Shown here: piece by piece, positions 53,840 through 63,171 of the stretch
Layout: each line of letters starts with the position of its first letter
Position numbering within the stretch: position 1 is the first letter of the stretch
Origin: Negadavirga shengliensis
Lineage (GTDB): Bacteria; Bacteroidota; Bacteroidia; Cytophagales; Cyclobacteriaceae
NCBI RefSeq assembly: GCF_042652345.1
Contig: NZ_JBHSJJ010000003.1
Coordinates: 310,001-374,000, forward strand
Direction: 5' to 3'
Length of the DNA stretch: 64,000 nt
The notes under the pieces: generated by a model
What the model was told of the DNA's origin: nothing
Databases searched by the model: none
What the model saw: only the letters and a program-made list of their open reading frames with translations
Position numbers and translations under genes: made by a program

Positions 53840-53888
53840 GTAAAAAACAAAAAATTGAACACGTGGCACAGGCCCTGTGTTCAATTTT
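53840..53888 (-). terminator. Hairpin between rpsB and tsf (terminator or attenuator)
   Basis: 12-bp arms AAAATTGAACAC / GTGTTCAATTTT around 14 bases, followed on the minus strand by a run of T interrupted by one G. Placed 25 bases after the rpsB stop codon, it should reduce read-through into tsf. Confidence 0.7.
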
Positions 53889-53913
53889 CCATTAATTATA
53901 ATGTCATAGTGGA

Positions 53914-54675
53914 TTATTCTTTTGTTTCAGCGTCGGCTGCTTTTTTAGCTTCTTCCTCTTCGGAAAGTTTGGCTTCGTCTTTGTCTTTTTTACGTTCAGC
54001 CAATCCTTCTTCGATGGCGGCACCGAAGGCCTTCACCAAAAGAGATATGGATTTATAAGCGTCATCATTGGCAGGGATGGGGAAATCCACCTCATTGGGA
54101 TTGGAATTCGTATCCACCAATGCAAATACAGGGATACCTAATTTTTTGGCTTCAGAAAGTGCGATGTGTTCCCTTTTGATGTCCACAATGAAAAGGGCAG
54201 CAGGCAATCTGGTCAGATCCGAGATGCCACCCAGCACGGTTTCCAACTTCTCACGCTGTCTGCTGATCATGAGCCGCTCTTTTTTCGCCAGGTTCTTATA
54301 GGACTCATCCTTTACCAGCTTGTCGATAGAAGACATCTTCTTGAGCGATTTGCGGATGGTGGCAAAGTTAGTCATCATACCACCCAGCCATCTTTCGGTC
54401 ACATAGGGCATTTTCAGCCTTTTGGCTTCTTCAGCCACCAAATCCTTGGCTTGTTTTTTAGTAGCCACAAACAAAATCTTTTTGCCTGAGCGTACTACCT
54501 GCTTGATTGCGTTGGATGCTTCTTCAAGGCAAACAAGCGTTTTATTCAGATCAATGATATGGATACCGTTTTTCTCCATGAAGATGTACGGCGCCATTCT
54601 GGGATCCCACTTTCTCGTTAAGTGTCCGAAGTGAACACCAGCATCCAGTAAGTCTTTATATTCTATATTGGCCAT
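53914..54675 (-). CDS. rpsB: 30S ribosomal protein S2
   Basis: 253 residues. Conserved segments LLDAGVHFGHLTRKWDPRM, VLFVATKKQA-type KKILFVATKKQAKDLV and ALVDTNSNPNEVDFPIPAND are present. The C-terminus carries an acidic/lysine-rich tail (about 230-253) often seen in Bacteroidota S2. It is bound to the platform side of the 30S subunit. In the rplM-rpsI-rpsB-tsf order. Confidence 0.98.
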   Translation of the reverse strand: MANIEYKDLLDAGVHFGHLTRKWDPRMAPYIFMEKNGIHIIDLNKTLVCLEEASNAIKQVVRSGKKILFVATKKQAKDLVAEEAKRLKMPYVTERWLGGMMTNFATIRKSLKKMSSIDKLVKDESYKNLAKKERLMISRQREKLETVLGGISDLTRLPAALFIVDIKREHIALSEAKKLGIPVFALVDTNSNPNEVDFPIPANDDAYKSISLLVKAFGAAIEEGLAERKKDKDEAKLSEEEEAKKAADAETKE

Positions 54676-54716
54676 TTAATATATAATTGTTTTTATAATC
54701 AGTAAGTACTCCGGGA

Positions 54717-55103
54717 TTAACGTTTGGAGAACTGGAATCTTCTTCGGGCTTTTCTGCGTCCCGCTTTCTTACGTTCCACCATTCTGGAATCACGGGTAAG
54801 GAATCCTTCTTTTTTCAGCGGACCCCTGAATTCACTGTTTACCTCACACAAGGCCCTGGAGATTGCCATTCGGATGGCCTCTGCCTGTCCTTTGATTCCC
54901 CCGCCGTCGACATTGATCTTGATGTCATAGGCGCCGTCCTCGTTGACAAGTACCAGGGGCTGCTTTACCACAATCTGGTGCAGGTCAAAAGGAAAATATG
55001 CGTCCAACGTCCTGTTGTTAACAGTGATGTTGCCGTTTCCTGCTTTAAGGTAAATCCTCGCCACAGATGTTTTTCTTCTTCCAATCGTGTTAATTACTTC
55101 CAT
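54717..55103 (-). CDS. rpsI: 30S ribosomal protein S9
   Basis: 128 residues, ending in the basic tail with KKAGRRKARRRFQFSKR that contacts P-site tRNA. The N-terminal VINTIGRRKTSVARIYLK and GGGIKGQAEAIR motifs are typical. It starts 12 bases after the rplM stop. Confidence 0.98.
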   Translation of the reverse strand: MEVINTIGRRKTSVARIYLKAGNGNITVNNRTLDAYFPFDLHQIVVKQPLVLVNEDGAYDIKINVDGGGIKGQAEAIRMAISRALCEVNSEFRGPLKKEGFLTRDSRMVERKKAGRRKARRRFQFSKR

Positions 55104-55115
55104 TGACGGCTAGCA

Positions 55116-55559
55116 TTAAAATTTTATTTCTTTTGGTTTCTGGGCACTATGGGGATGCTCCGAACCGGCATATACATACAGGTTGGTGTAAAGTTTTCTT
55201 CCCAGACGGGTCTTAGGCAACATGCCCTTTACTGCCTTTTCCACCAAGGTTCTTGGTGATTTCTCCATCAAAATTTTTGGAGTGGCGATCCGTTGACCTC
55301 CGGGGTAGCCAGTATGGCGGACATATACCTTCTGGTTCCATTTTCTCCCTGTCAGGCGGACTTTCTCTGCATTGATGACAATCACATTGTCTCCGCAGTC
55401 CACATGAGGGGTAAAGTTCGGCTTGTGCTTCCCTCTCAACATTTTCGCCACCTCACTGGCAAATCTGCCCAGTACCTGGGATTGGGCATCCACTATTACC
55501 CACTCCTTTTGTACAGTAGCGTCATTTGCCGATTTGGTCTTGTAGCTTAAAGTATCCAC
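55116..55559 (-). CDS. rplM: 50S ribosomal protein L13
   Basis: 147 residues. WVIVDAQSQVLGRFASEVAKMLRGKHKP and the C-terminal MLPKTRLGRKLYTNLYVYAGSEHPH are the family hallmarks. First gene of the rplM-rpsI-rpsB-tsf unit. Confidence 0.98.
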   Translation of the reverse strand: MDTLSYKTKSANDATVQKEWVIVDAQSQVLGRFASEVAKMLRGKHKPNFTPHVDCGDNVIVINAEKVRLTGRKWNQKVYVRHTGYPGGQRIATPKILMEKSPRTLVEKAVKGMLPKTRLGRKLYTNLYVYAGSEHPHSAQKPKEIKF

Positions 55560-55615
55560 TGTGTAATTGTTTAATTATTAGCTTGTTAAATACATTTCAC
55601 CCTCAAAAAGGGACA

Positions 55616-55647
55616 CAAAGATAGAAGTAATAAAATTCATTTGCAAA
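55616..55647 (-). promoter_or_regulatory. Bacteroidota-type promoter of the rplM operon
   Basis: Minus strand: -33 TTTG (55647-55644), 20-base spacer, -7 TATCTTTG (55623-55616). It lies 57 bases before the rplM ATG at 55559. Confidence 0.6.
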
Positions 55648-55767
55648 AGAATTGGTAGTTTACTGCCTTATTTTCACCAGAATAAGCCACCCAACTGCCG
55701 CATTATTTCTTAAATCTTTTTTCTACCGGCCATTTCCATCTACCGGTCTCTCGCTTTTATTAGTATA

Positions 55768-56478
55768 TCAGCTGTTTTTTTCCAGCTGTTTCACCAATAC
55801 TTCAAAATCCTTTGGATAGGGGGCCTCTACCCGGATGGTGGCGCCATCCAATCCCTCAAAGACGATGGAGGAAGCATGTAAGGCGACCCTTTGCATGATC
55901 GGCTTTTCTTCAGAACCTTTTTTGAGGTTGAATTTTTTCTTTAAGGCGGACAGGTAGAGAGGCTTGCCGCCGTACAGCTCGTCTCCACAGATAGGCGCTC
56001 CCAAATAGGCCAAATGCACCCGTATCTGATGCAGCCTGCCGGTAATGGGTTTACAGGCAATCAGGCTATGGGTAAAATAGGTCTTTAATGTTTTGAAAAG
56101 CGTCTGGGCAGGTTTTCCGTTAATTGAAATTCTTGCTATCCCGTTTTTGCTGGCGGTGAGATTTCTGTCTACCTGCAATCCATCCCAATCATGGATGCCT
56201 TCTACTACCGCATGGTAGATTTTTTCTACTGTCCTGTTTTCAAACTGGAGGGCTATGTGCCTGTACGCTTCCGGATGCCTGGCAATGACCAGACAGCCTG
56301 ACGTTTCCTTGTCAAGCCGATGGCACAGCTGTGCACCTTCCGTATAAAGTTTGGCCAGGTGCAGCATGTTTTCGGCCTCGTGTCTGTCGTCCAAAGAGGA
56401 AAGATAAGGAGGTTTGTTCACCACCATGTAGTCCTGGTTTTCAAACAGTATGAGGTCTTTGAAGTTTGCTTTTTTCAT
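55768..56478 (-). CDS. RluA family pseudouridine synthase
   Basis: 236 residues, shorter than RluD because it lacks an N-terminal S4 domain. The catalytic motif HRLDKETSGCLV with D56 is intact, and GRLHQIRVHLAYLGAPICGD follows. It makes pseudouridine in rRNA or tRNA; the target site cannot be told. It starts 102 bases after the histidine-kinase stop codon. Confidence 0.93.
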   Translation of the reverse strand: MKKANFKDLILFENQDYMVVNKPPYLSSLDDRHEAENMLHLAKLYTEGAQLCHRLDKETSGCLVIARHPEAYRHIALQFENRTVEKIYHAVVEGIHDWDGLQVDRNLTASKNGIARISINGKPAQTLFKTLKTYFTHSLIACKPITGRLHQIRVHLAYLGAPICGDELYGGKPLYLSALKKKFNLKKGSEEKPIMQRVALHASSIVFEGLDGATIRVEAPYPKDFEVLVKQLEKNS

Positions 56479-56580
56479 GCGGACGGTTTATCCTGACAAG
56501 GCTGCGAAATTACGCAAAATTGAAAAAGGATGGAAATTTTGGCGACAACTTCTTTACTATGGGGCAGAGAGGAGCGGATT

Positions 56581-57651
56581 TCAGGCCTTGTCAGGCACGC
56601 TGCCGGCGGGTTTTGCCAAAGGGAGGTCGAAACTGAAAATAGAACCTTTGCTGACAGCGGAGCTGACGGAAATTTTGCTTTTGTGTCCCTCCAAAATATG
56701 TTTGACAATGGCCAGGCCCAAGCCTGTTCCGCCCTTCTCCCTGGACCGGCTTTTCTCAACCCTGTAAAACCTTTCGAATATTCTTTTGAGATCTTCGGGC
56801 GGTATGCCCATCCCTTCGTCTTTCACTTTGATGGTCACGTGGTTTTTGTGGTTTTTTAAACTGATGTTTACCTCACCGCCTTCTTTATTGTATTTGATGG
56901 CATTGGAAACCAGATTTTGGAAAACCCTGTATATTTTGTCCCTATCGGCCAAGGTCCGGTAAGATTGGTCTTTTTGGTATTGGAAATTTATTTTTACACC
57001 TCTTTTTTGTGCCTTGTCTTCCAGTTGTTCCATCACTTCCATGATGGGTTCCTTCAGGTCGAAGGGGGCCATGGTGAAACGGATGACACCGCTTTCCATC
57101 TGGTTGAGAATGATCAGGTCCTGGACCAGTTTTTCCAGGTTGTTGAGGCTTTTTGCTGCTCTTTTGAGAAACTTATCCCTAACGGCATAATCCTCAATGG
57201 CCCCGTCCAACAGGGTATGTATGTAGCCCTGCGCCGCAAAAATGGGGGTCTTCAGTTCGTGGGAAATGTCCGCTATAAATTCCCGCCTAAAGGCTTCGTT
57301 TTTCTGAAGCACTTCTATTTCCCGGTTTTTTGCTTCGGCGTAGCTGTTGATGGTGTTTTGTATCTTTTTTAGGGGCGAGATGGAGGCTTTGGAGGACCTG
57401 CCGCCCCTGGGGGCGATGGTGGTGTCTTTTTTCTGGATTTTTTCCAGCATGGTGTAGATATTGCTGATTTCACGAAATACCAGAAACTCCAGGGAAAGGG
57501 TGATCAACAAGTAGGATATGGCAAAATTCAGTGCCCCAGAGACCACCAGCACCGTGGGGGAAGTCTCTTCCATGAGGGAGAGAAATGCCACCAACAAAAC
57601 CGTGATCGCAGATGAAAGAATAAAGGCAATACCCCTTGAGGTGGTAAACAT
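56581..57651 (-). CDS. PhoR-like sensor histidine kinase
   Basis: 356 residues: two N-terminal membrane helices (about 8-27, 34-54) with only a tiny periplasmic loop, then a DHp domain with H131 (FIADISHELKTPIFA) and the HATPase domain with N box (VSNAIKYNKEGG), G1 (VKDEGMGIPPED), F (FERFYRVEKSRSR) and G2 (GTGLGLAIVKHI). It autophosphorylates and transfers to the response regulator encoded five bases upstream. With almost no extracytoplasmic sensor loop it probably reads a membrane partner or an internal signal. Confidence 0.95.
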   Translation of the reverse strand: MFTTSRGIAFILSSAITVLLVAFLSLMEETSPTVLVVSGALNFAISYLLITLSLEFLVFREISNIYTMLEKIQKKDTTIAPRGGRSSKASISPLKKIQNTINSYAEAKNREIEVLQKNEAFRREFIADISHELKTPIFAAQGYIHTLLDGAIEDYAVRDKFLKRAAKSLNNLEKLVQDLIILNQMESGVIRFTMAPFDLKEPIMEVMEQLEDKAQKRGVKINFQYQKDQSYRTLADRDKIYRVFQNLVSNAIKYNKEGGEVNISLKNHKNHVTIKVKDEGMGIPPEDLKRIFERFYRVEKSRSREKGGTGLGLAIVKHILEGHKSKISVSSAVSKGSIFSFDLPLAKPAGSVPDKA

Positions 57652-57656
57652 ATGTA

Positions 57657-58346
57657 CTAGTTCATGTCAAACTTGTATCCGACACCCTTGACGGTGGTAA
57701 TGTAGTTTTCCCCGATTTTTTCCCTTATCTTCCTGATATGCACATCTACCGTTCTGGCCAGGACAAAAACGTCGGATCCCCAGATGTTTTTCAGGAGTTC
57801 ATCCCGGCTGAAAACCATATTAGGGTTTTTGGCCAAAAAATACAACAATTCGAATTCTTTTTTCGGGAGGATGATCGTTTTCCCGTCCTGCGTGATCGTA
57901 TAGCTGCTTCGGTCAATGACCAGATCCTTGATGGCAATTTTTGAAACCTCTTGTTCCTTTTTTATCTCCCTCCGGAAAAGGGCGCCGATTCTGCTGATGA
58001 GTGCTCTTGGTTTGATGGGTTTGTGGATGTAATCATCCGCTCCTACATCAAACGCAGCCACTTCAGAATACTCTTCAGCCCTGGCGGTAAGGAAAATAAT
58101 AAAGGTATTCTGTAATTCGGGGATTTCCCGGAGCTGCCTACAGGTCTCCACACCGTCCTGATGCGGCATCATTATGTCAAGTAAAATGACATCCGGATTG
58201 AATTTGATCGCTTTTTTTACAGCTTTGATACCGTCATTTGCCGCCTCGACCTCATACCCTTCTTTTTCAAGGTTGTAGGTCAATATCTCCGTGATGTCCT
58301 GTTCGTCATCTACAACAAGTACCTTGGTCTTCTGCTTTTCGCTCAT
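57657..58346 (-). CDS. PhoB/OmpR-type response regulator
   Basis: 229 residues with a receiver domain (phospho-acceptor D57, VILLDIMMPHQDG) and a C-terminal winged-helix DNA-binding domain (about 130-229; DELLKNIWGSDVFVLARTVD and HIRKIREKIGENYITTVKGVGYKF). It is the first gene of the two-component pair. A TACCTTTG box (58394-58387, minus strand) is a possible -7 element. Confidence 0.96.
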   Translation of the reverse strand: MSEKQKTKVLVVDDEQDITEILTYNLEKEGYEVEAANDGIKAVKKAIKFNPDVILLDIMMPHQDGVETCRQLREIPELQNTFIIFLTARAEEYSEVAAFDVGADDYIHKPIKPRALISRIGALFRREIKKEQEVSKIAIKDLVIDRSSYTITQDGKTIILPKKEFELLYFLAKNPNMVFSRDELLKNIWGSDVFVLARTVDVHIRKIREKIGENYITTVKGVGYKFDMN

Positions 58347-58502
58347 ATTTGATGCTTCTCAACAACAATAAATCCAAAAATTATTACAAAGGTAATCAAT
58401 CCTAAAAATAAATTGTATTTGTATGTGCTTTGATATGAATTTAAAGTATAAAATTTTGTTGAAACAGAAGTTCTGTTGAATTAATCATTAAACTACTGTT
58501 AA

Positions 58503-59291
58503 TTAATTGTTGCGAAGCCCTTCTGCTTCCGTAATATCCATATCCAAGGCACCTACAAGAAGATGGGCTTTTATCTTTACAGGAATCCTGTTTTCATCAT
58601 CCGTGATCCATATTTTTATGGGTTTTTTGCCACGAAACAATTTATTGCTTGGCATGATGGGAGAAAACACAAAAGTTTTAAAGTCTCCGATTTGCGTGGA
58701 CAGTTTGTCTTTTCCTTCGTATATTAAGTTTAGGTTATGAATTTTTTTGTCAAAGAAACCCGGGATGGTAACGACATCCCCAGACTTCAAATTCCGAAGA
58801 TCCATGGTCCGCAGATAATAATACCCGCTCACAACATCCTGTATATTGGAGGGGATATTGTATTCATGGATTTCTGTGACTTTTTCATTCTCACGGTCAA
58901 AGAGCCTGACATGTGCGGCCTTTTTCTGGTGGTCAAAATCAATGACCTCATGCTTCCGGTAGTTTCCCTCCTCGATGTGTCTATAGGAGCGATAAGGGAT
59001 GATCCTGGCCGTGTCCACATAGCTGCCCCAGTTGTCCTTCACATAAAAGAGCTTGAATATGCTGAGGGTTCTGCCAAACACATCAATTTTATAGGTGGGC
59101 CGGCCATTGATGTGGTGGATTTCGTCGGAGATCATCATTTTGGCCTCCGCGGCACTGAAAAAAAGGTATTTTACCTTAAAAGTGAGTTCTTCTCCTTTGG
59201 AGAAGGCCTGGTTTTTCCTCATTGGCTGTGAGTCGGGTACAGCTAAGGACAGAAATGACAGCATAAATAGGGTTTTAATAAGGAGCGTCAT
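58503..59291 (-). CDS. DUF3108 domain protein
   Basis: 262 residues with an N-terminal hydrophobic segment (LLIKTLFMLSFLSLAVP) that acts as a signal peptide or anchor, and a strand-rich domain with the DUF3108 features GEELTFKVKYLFFSAAEAKM and PIKIWITDDENRIPVKIKAHLLVGALDMDI. Function unknown; family is exported and frequent in Bacteroidota. Divergent from recA. Confidence 0.85.
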   Translation of the reverse strand: MTLLIKTLFMLSFLSLAVPDSQPMRKNQAFSKGEELTFKVKYLFFSAAEAKMMISDEIHHINGRPTYKIDVFGRTLSIFKLFYVKDNWGSYVDTARIIPYRSYRHIEEGNYRKHEVIDFDHQKKAAHVRLFDRENEKVTEIHEYNIPSNIQDVVSGYYYLRTMDLRNLKSGDVVTIPGFFDKKIHNLNLIYEGKDKLSTQIGDFKTFVFSPIMPSNKLFRGKKPIKIWITDDENRIPVKIKAHLLVGALDMDITEAEGLRNN

Positions 59292-59363
59292 GTGTTGTTC
59301 TCTCAGGTTATTGGCTCAACTGCTATACCAAATTGAATATCAATACCATATTGGTTTGACTTC

Positions 59364-59393
59364 CAAAGTTAGTATAACGGAATTGTAAAACAA
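59364..59393 (-). promoter_or_regulatory. Bacteroidota-type promoter of the DUF3108 gene
   Basis: Minus strand: -33 TTG (59393-59391), 19-base spacer, -7 TAACTTTG (59371-59364), giving a leader of about 65 bases before the ATG at 59291. Confidence 0.55.
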
Positions 59394-59476
59394 TGGTTAT
59401 CCAATTGTTGGTAATGAGCTGATGAATGTTTACTTTCACATATCCATTTCAGATACTTTTATTTTTGAAGACTATT

Positions 59477-60505
59477 ATGAGCGCGAATGATGAAAAATTA
59501 AAGGCCCTTCAGCTTACCATCGATAAGCTGGAAAAAACCTATGGGAAAGGTACCGTGATGAAGCTGAGTGACAATGTGGTGTTGGATATTCCCGCCATCT
59601 CAACGGGGTCGCTGGGGCTGGACATGGCCTTGGGGGTAGGAGGGATCCCCCGGGGCAGGATCATAGAAATATACGGACCTGAATCCTCCGGGAAAACCAC
59701 GCTTTCCATGCATTGTATAGCAGAAGCCCAAAAAGCCGGCGGGTTAGCAGCCTTTATTGATGCAGAGCATGCTTTTGATAAATCCTATGCCGAGAAGCTG
59801 GGCATAGATACAGAGAATCTCCTGATATCCCAGCCGGATAACGGGGAGCAGGCCTTGGAAATAGCGGAACACCTCATCAGGTCAGGCGCTATAGATATCA
59901 TCGTTATCGACTCTGTGGCGGCTTTGGTGCCCAAAGGGGAATTGGAAGGTGAGATGGGCGAGTCCAAAATGGGGCTGCAGGCCAGGCTGATGTCGCAGGC
60001 CTTGAGAAAACTGACAGGGGCCATCAATAAAACAGGATGTGCCTGTATCTTTATCAATCAGCTGAGGGATAAAATCGGTGTGATGTTCGGAAATCCCGAA
60101 ACCACAACCGGCGGCAACGCTTTGAAATTTTATTCATCGGTGCGGTTGGATATAAGAAGAATCGGTCAGATCAAGGAGGGGGCAGACAATATTCTGGGGA
60201 ACAGGACCAAGGTTAAAGTGGTGAAGAACAAAGTCTCTCCCCCATTTAAGGTGGTGGAATTCGATATCATGTATGGGGAAGGCATCTCTAAAGTAGGAGA
60301 AATCATCGATCTGGGAGTGGAATTTGATATTGTGAAAAAGGCTGGATCCTGGTTTTCTTATGAAGGCAATAAGCTGGGGCAAGGAAGAGATGCGGTAAAG
60401 GCTTTGCTCATGGATAACCCCGAATTGATGGAAGAGCTGGAATTGAAGATCAAAGAGAAGGCCGGTATTAAAATCAAAGAGGCCAGTGAGCCGAAAGCCT
60501 CTTGA
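59477..60505 (+). CDS. recA: Recombinase RecA
   Basis: 342 residues from the ATG at 59477 (SANDEKLKALQLTIDKLEKT); an open frame from 59426 adds 17 residues unlike other RecA starts. Walker A GPESSGKTT (67-75), the L1/L2 DNA-binding loops (GEMGESKMGLQARLMSQALRK, NQLRDKIGVMFGNPETTTGG) and the MAW-type motif are intact. It forms filaments on single-stranded DNA for recombination and SOS cleavage. I do not see a clear LexA box in the 185-base upstream gap. Confidence 0.97.
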   Translation: MSANDEKLKALQLTIDKLEKTYGKGTVMKLSDNVVLDIPAISTGSLGLDMALGVGGIPRGRIIEIYGPESSGKTTLSMHCIAEAQKAGGLAAFIDAEHAFDKSYAEKLGIDTENLLISQPDNGEQALEIAEHLIRSGAIDIIVIDSVAALVPKGELEGEMGESKMGLQARLMSQALRKLTGAINKTGCACIFINQLRDKIGVMFGNPETTTGGNALKFYSSVRLDIRRIGQIKEGADNILGNRTKVKVVKNKVSPPFKVVEFDIMYGEGISKVGEIIDLGVEFDIVKKAGSWFSYEGNKLGQGRDAVKALLMDNPELMEELELKIKEKAGIKIKEASEPKAS

Positions 60506-60547
60506 CAGGCTGCTCCATCAAGTAATAATAAAGTACGCTTTCATTAT

Positions 60548-60590
60548 ACCGGCTTTGCAACTATAGACTTCTGCAAAGCCGGTTTTTTTT
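60548..60590 (+). terminator. Rho-independent terminator of recA
   Basis: 12-bp arms ACCGGCTTTGCA / TGCAAAGCCGGT, 12-base loop, followed by T8. Confidence 0.9.
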
Positions 60591-60604
60591 GCACAGTCGT
60601 GATT

Positions 60605-61852
60605 TTAAGTGGAACGGATTGCTTCCACAGGGTCCAGCTTGGCCGCCAGGGTGGCCGGGACGATACCGGAAACAATTCCTATCACTGAAGAAAGCCCAAG
60701 GCCCAGCAGGATGTTTTTAAAACTTAATATGATTTCCAGGTTCCCCAGGGGAACATATGTTGCCGCATAGACGATCATAAGCCCGGCAAGGCCGCCAATA
60801 AGACTCAAAAAGGTGGCTTCAAAAAGAAACTGAAGCAGGATGAAATAGTTTTTAGCACCCAATGATTTTTGTATTCCGATGATGCTGGTCCGTTCCTTGA
60901 CGGATACAAACATGATGTTGGCGATGCCAAAACCACCTATCAGTATGGAAAACCCGCCAATTACCCATCCCGCTATGGAGATCACTGCAAATATAGACCC
61001 CACCGCATTTTGAATGAACTCGGATTTGTTAAGGGCGAAGTTGTCTTCTTCTGTAGGTTTAAGGCCCCTTTTTGCCCTTAATAATCCCGCCATTTCATTT
61101 TCCAGCACGACAAGACCTGGATCATCGTCTTTTCCCTTGGCGGCTATAGTGGGTTCCACCCCGAATTGGCCTATATAAAAGATTTTGGAAAAAGCCCCGT
61201 ATGGAATAAGTAAGGCTTCGTCTTTGGAGGGGGTATCAAACAAGCCTTCCCCTTCTTCTTCGAACACGCCGATGACGATGAATTTTAGGCCTTTGATTTT
61301 CAATTCTTTACCTAAGGGGTCCTGACCCGGGAACAGGGCCCTGGCCACTTTCACGCCGATGATGGTGACATTCCTTGCGGCTGTGATTTCCATTTCGGTA
61401 AAGAAGCGACCCTGTTCTATTGGCAATTCATATACATCTTTGTGATTGTAGATGACACCATCCAGGTAGGCCCGTTCGTAGGCATTGCTTCCCTGTTTTA
61501 CCGTCGCTCTCGAAGAGGCGAATATGGTGATGGCCTCTGCATTTTTCAATCGCTCGTTTAAAAAGACAAATTCAGCATAATTGCCCGGCGGACGCCGGAA
61601 ATATCTCCACCAGGGATATTCCTGATTACCCGAAGAAAAAGGGAAACGGTCCACCCTGATGACATTGTTGCCAAGGAAGGTGAGGCTGCCTTTGATGTTC
61701 CTTTCCAGTGAATCAACAAGGGTGAAAACGGCAATAATGGCAAAAATCCCCACCGTAACTCCCAGCAAAGAGAGAATGGTTCTGGTGAGGTTGGACTTCA
61801 GCGCCTGCATGGCGAAGCGGAAACTTTCCCAGATGAGCCTAAATACGATCAA
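60605..61852 (-). CDS. MacB-like ABC transporter permease (MacB_PCD-FtsX)
   Basis: 415 residues: N-terminal membrane helix (ILSLLGVTVGIFAIIAVFTLV), a large periplasmic MacB core domain (about 45-270) and three C-terminal helices of an FtsX domain (IFAVISIAGWVIGGFSILIGG, the FLLQFLFEATFLSLIGGLAG region and IVSGIVPATLAAKLDPVEAIRS). The ERTSIIGIQKSLGAK coupling loop and C-terminal PVEAIR motif are typical. The ATPase partner is not encoded nearby. Confidence 0.93.
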   Translation of the reverse strand: MIVFRLIWESFRFAMQALKSNLTRTILSLLGVTVGIFAIIAVFTLVDSLERNIKGSLTFLGNNVIRVDRFPFSSGNQEYPWWRYFRRPPGNYAEFVFLNERLKNAEAITIFASSRATVKQGSNAYERAYLDGVIYNHKDVYELPIEQGRFFTEMEITAARNVTIIGVKVARALFPGQDPLGKELKIKGLKFIVIGVFEEEGEGLFDTPSKDEALLIPYGAFSKIFYIGQFGVEPTIAAKGKDDDPGLVVLENEMAGLLRAKRGLKPTEEDNFALNKSEFIQNAVGSIFAVISIAGWVIGGFSILIGGFGIANIMFVSVKERTSIIGIQKSLGAKNYFILLQFLFEATFLSLIGGLAGLMIVYAATYVPLGNLEIILSFKNILLGLGLSSVIGIVSGIVPATLAAKLDPVEAIRST

Positions 61853-61910
61853 TTTTGGTATTATCTAAAAACAATTTGACAATATAAGTAGAATTAGGTA
61901 TAATTCTTAT

Positions 61911-61918
61911 TATCTTTG
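61911..61918 (+). promoter_or_regulatory. Possible -7 box (TATCTTTG) of queA
   Basis: TATCTTTG fits TAnnTTTG, 57 bases before the ATG at 61976, without a clear -33 TTG at the usual distance. Confidence 0.35.
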
Positions 61919-61975
61919 CATTTTTTACAAAGATTCTGTTTATCACGTAAAGAATTTATTCCTAAATAAATACGC

Positions 61976-63025
61976 ATGAAGTTATCCGATTTCAAATTTG
62001 AAATTCCAAAGAAACTCATCTCCCTCTATCCGCCGGAAAACCGCGACGAATCCCGCTTGATGGTAGTTCACCGGGCTACCGGTGAAATTGAACACAAAGT
62101 ATTCAAAGACATCATTGAGTACTTTGATGAAGGGGATGTGTTTGTTACCAATAATACGAAAGTTTTTCCTGCCCGGTTATATGGGAATAAGGAAAAAACA
62201 GGCGCAAAAATCGAGGTTTTTTTATTGAGGGAACTCAACCAGGATCTCAGACTTTGGGATGTGCTGGTGGATCCAGCCAGGAAAATAAGGGTCGGTAACA
62301 AGCTGTATTTTGGAGACAGTGATCTGGTAGCTGAAGTGATTGATAACACAACTTCCAGGGGTAGAACCATTCGGTTTCTTTTTGATGGCACCGATGAAGA
62401 GTTTTATAAAACCATTGATACCTTGGGCGAAACACCTCTTCTGAAAGAGTATATTGAGAGGGATGTGGAAGCCGCGGACAGAGAACGTTATCAGACGATC
62501 TTTGCAGAGCATGTGGGCGCCGTGGCTGCCCCTACAGCTGGCTTGCATTTCACCAAACACCTATTAAAACGGCTGGAAATAAAAGGGGTGGAAGTAAGCC
62601 CCATCACCCTGCACATTGGTCTGGGGACCTTCAGACAGGTGGATGTTGAAGACCTGACGAAACACAAAATGGATTCAGAAAATTACGATATACCCCAGCA
62701 AACGGTAAACCTTGTCAATGCGGCGTTGGATAACAAGAAAAGGGTCGTCGCAGTGGGAACCACTTCATTAAAGACCATTGAGTCCTCTGTGACCGCAAAT
62801 GGCAGACTGAAAGCCAGCAGAGGGTGGACGGATAAGTTTATCATCCCACCCTATGAATTCAAAATTGCCAATGCGCTGGTTACCAACTTCCATTTACCCG
62901 AATCCACTTTGCTGATGACAGCTGCCGCTTTCGGGGGATATGATCTTATCATGAAAGCTTATAAAACAGCAATTAAAGAAAACTATAAGTTTTTTTCCTA
63001 TGGCGACGCCATGCTGATCCTGTAG
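61976..63025 (+). CDS. queA: S-adenosylmethionine:tRNA ribosyltransferase-isomerase
   Basis: 349 residues with the conserved opening KLSDFKFEIPKKLISLYPPENR and motifs FPARLYGNKEKTG, VGAVAAPTAGLHFT, THLIGLGTF-type LHIGLGTFRQVDVEDL and VTNFHLPESTLLM. It transfers the ribose moiety of SAM to preQ1-tRNA in queuosine synthesis; none of the other queuosine genes are in the window. A terminator follows. Confidence 0.97.
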   Translation: MKLSDFKFEIPKKLISLYPPENRDESRLMVVHRATGEIEHKVFKDIIEYFDEGDVFVTNNTKVFPARLYGNKEKTGAKIEVFLLRELNQDLRLWDVLVDPARKIRVGNKLYFGDSDLVAEVIDNTTSRGRTIRFLFDGTDEEFYKTIDTLGETPLLKEYIERDVEAADRERYQTIFAEHVGAVAAPTAGLHFTKHLLKRLEIKGVEVSPITLHIGLGTFRQVDVEDLTKHKMDSENYDIPQQTVNLVNAALDNKKRVVAVGTTSLKTIESSVTANGRLKASRGWTDKFIIPPYEFKIANALVTNFHLPESTLLMTAAAFGGYDLIMKAYKTAIKENYKFFSYGDAMLIL

Positions 63026-63060
63026 CTTGCCATTTGACCCGAGCAGAAATTTATTTGAAC

Positions 63061-63091
63061 AACCCACGTGAAATCCGACGTGGGTTTTTTT
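63061..63091 (+). terminator. Rho-independent terminator of queA
   Basis: 9-bp arms AACCCACGT / ACGTGGGTT with an 8-base loop and a T run, 36 bases after the queA stop codon. Confidence 0.85.
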
Positions 63092-63152
63092 ACCTTTCAG
63101 GCTTCGATTTTTCTAAAAATCCTCCTCCTTATATTATTAAAATTTTTTATTT

Positions 63153-63171
63153 ATTTGTATTAAATCTAAAT
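63153..63171. promoter_or_regulatory. Inverted repeat overlapping the feoAB promoter (candidate iron-regulator site)
   Basis: ATTTGTATTAAATCTAAAT: imperfect palindrome of the form ATTTnnATTwAATnnAAAT, 14 of 18 paired positions matching around a central base. It includes the -33 element and reaches into the spacer. It does not match the Fur consensus closely; a DtxR-type or other iron sensor is possible. Confidence 0.45.

Noticed and set aside
59460..59467. TATTTTTG as the recA -7 promoter box
   Set aside because: It lies only 9 bases before the recA ATG, leaving almost no leader, and has no -33 partner; probably a chance match.
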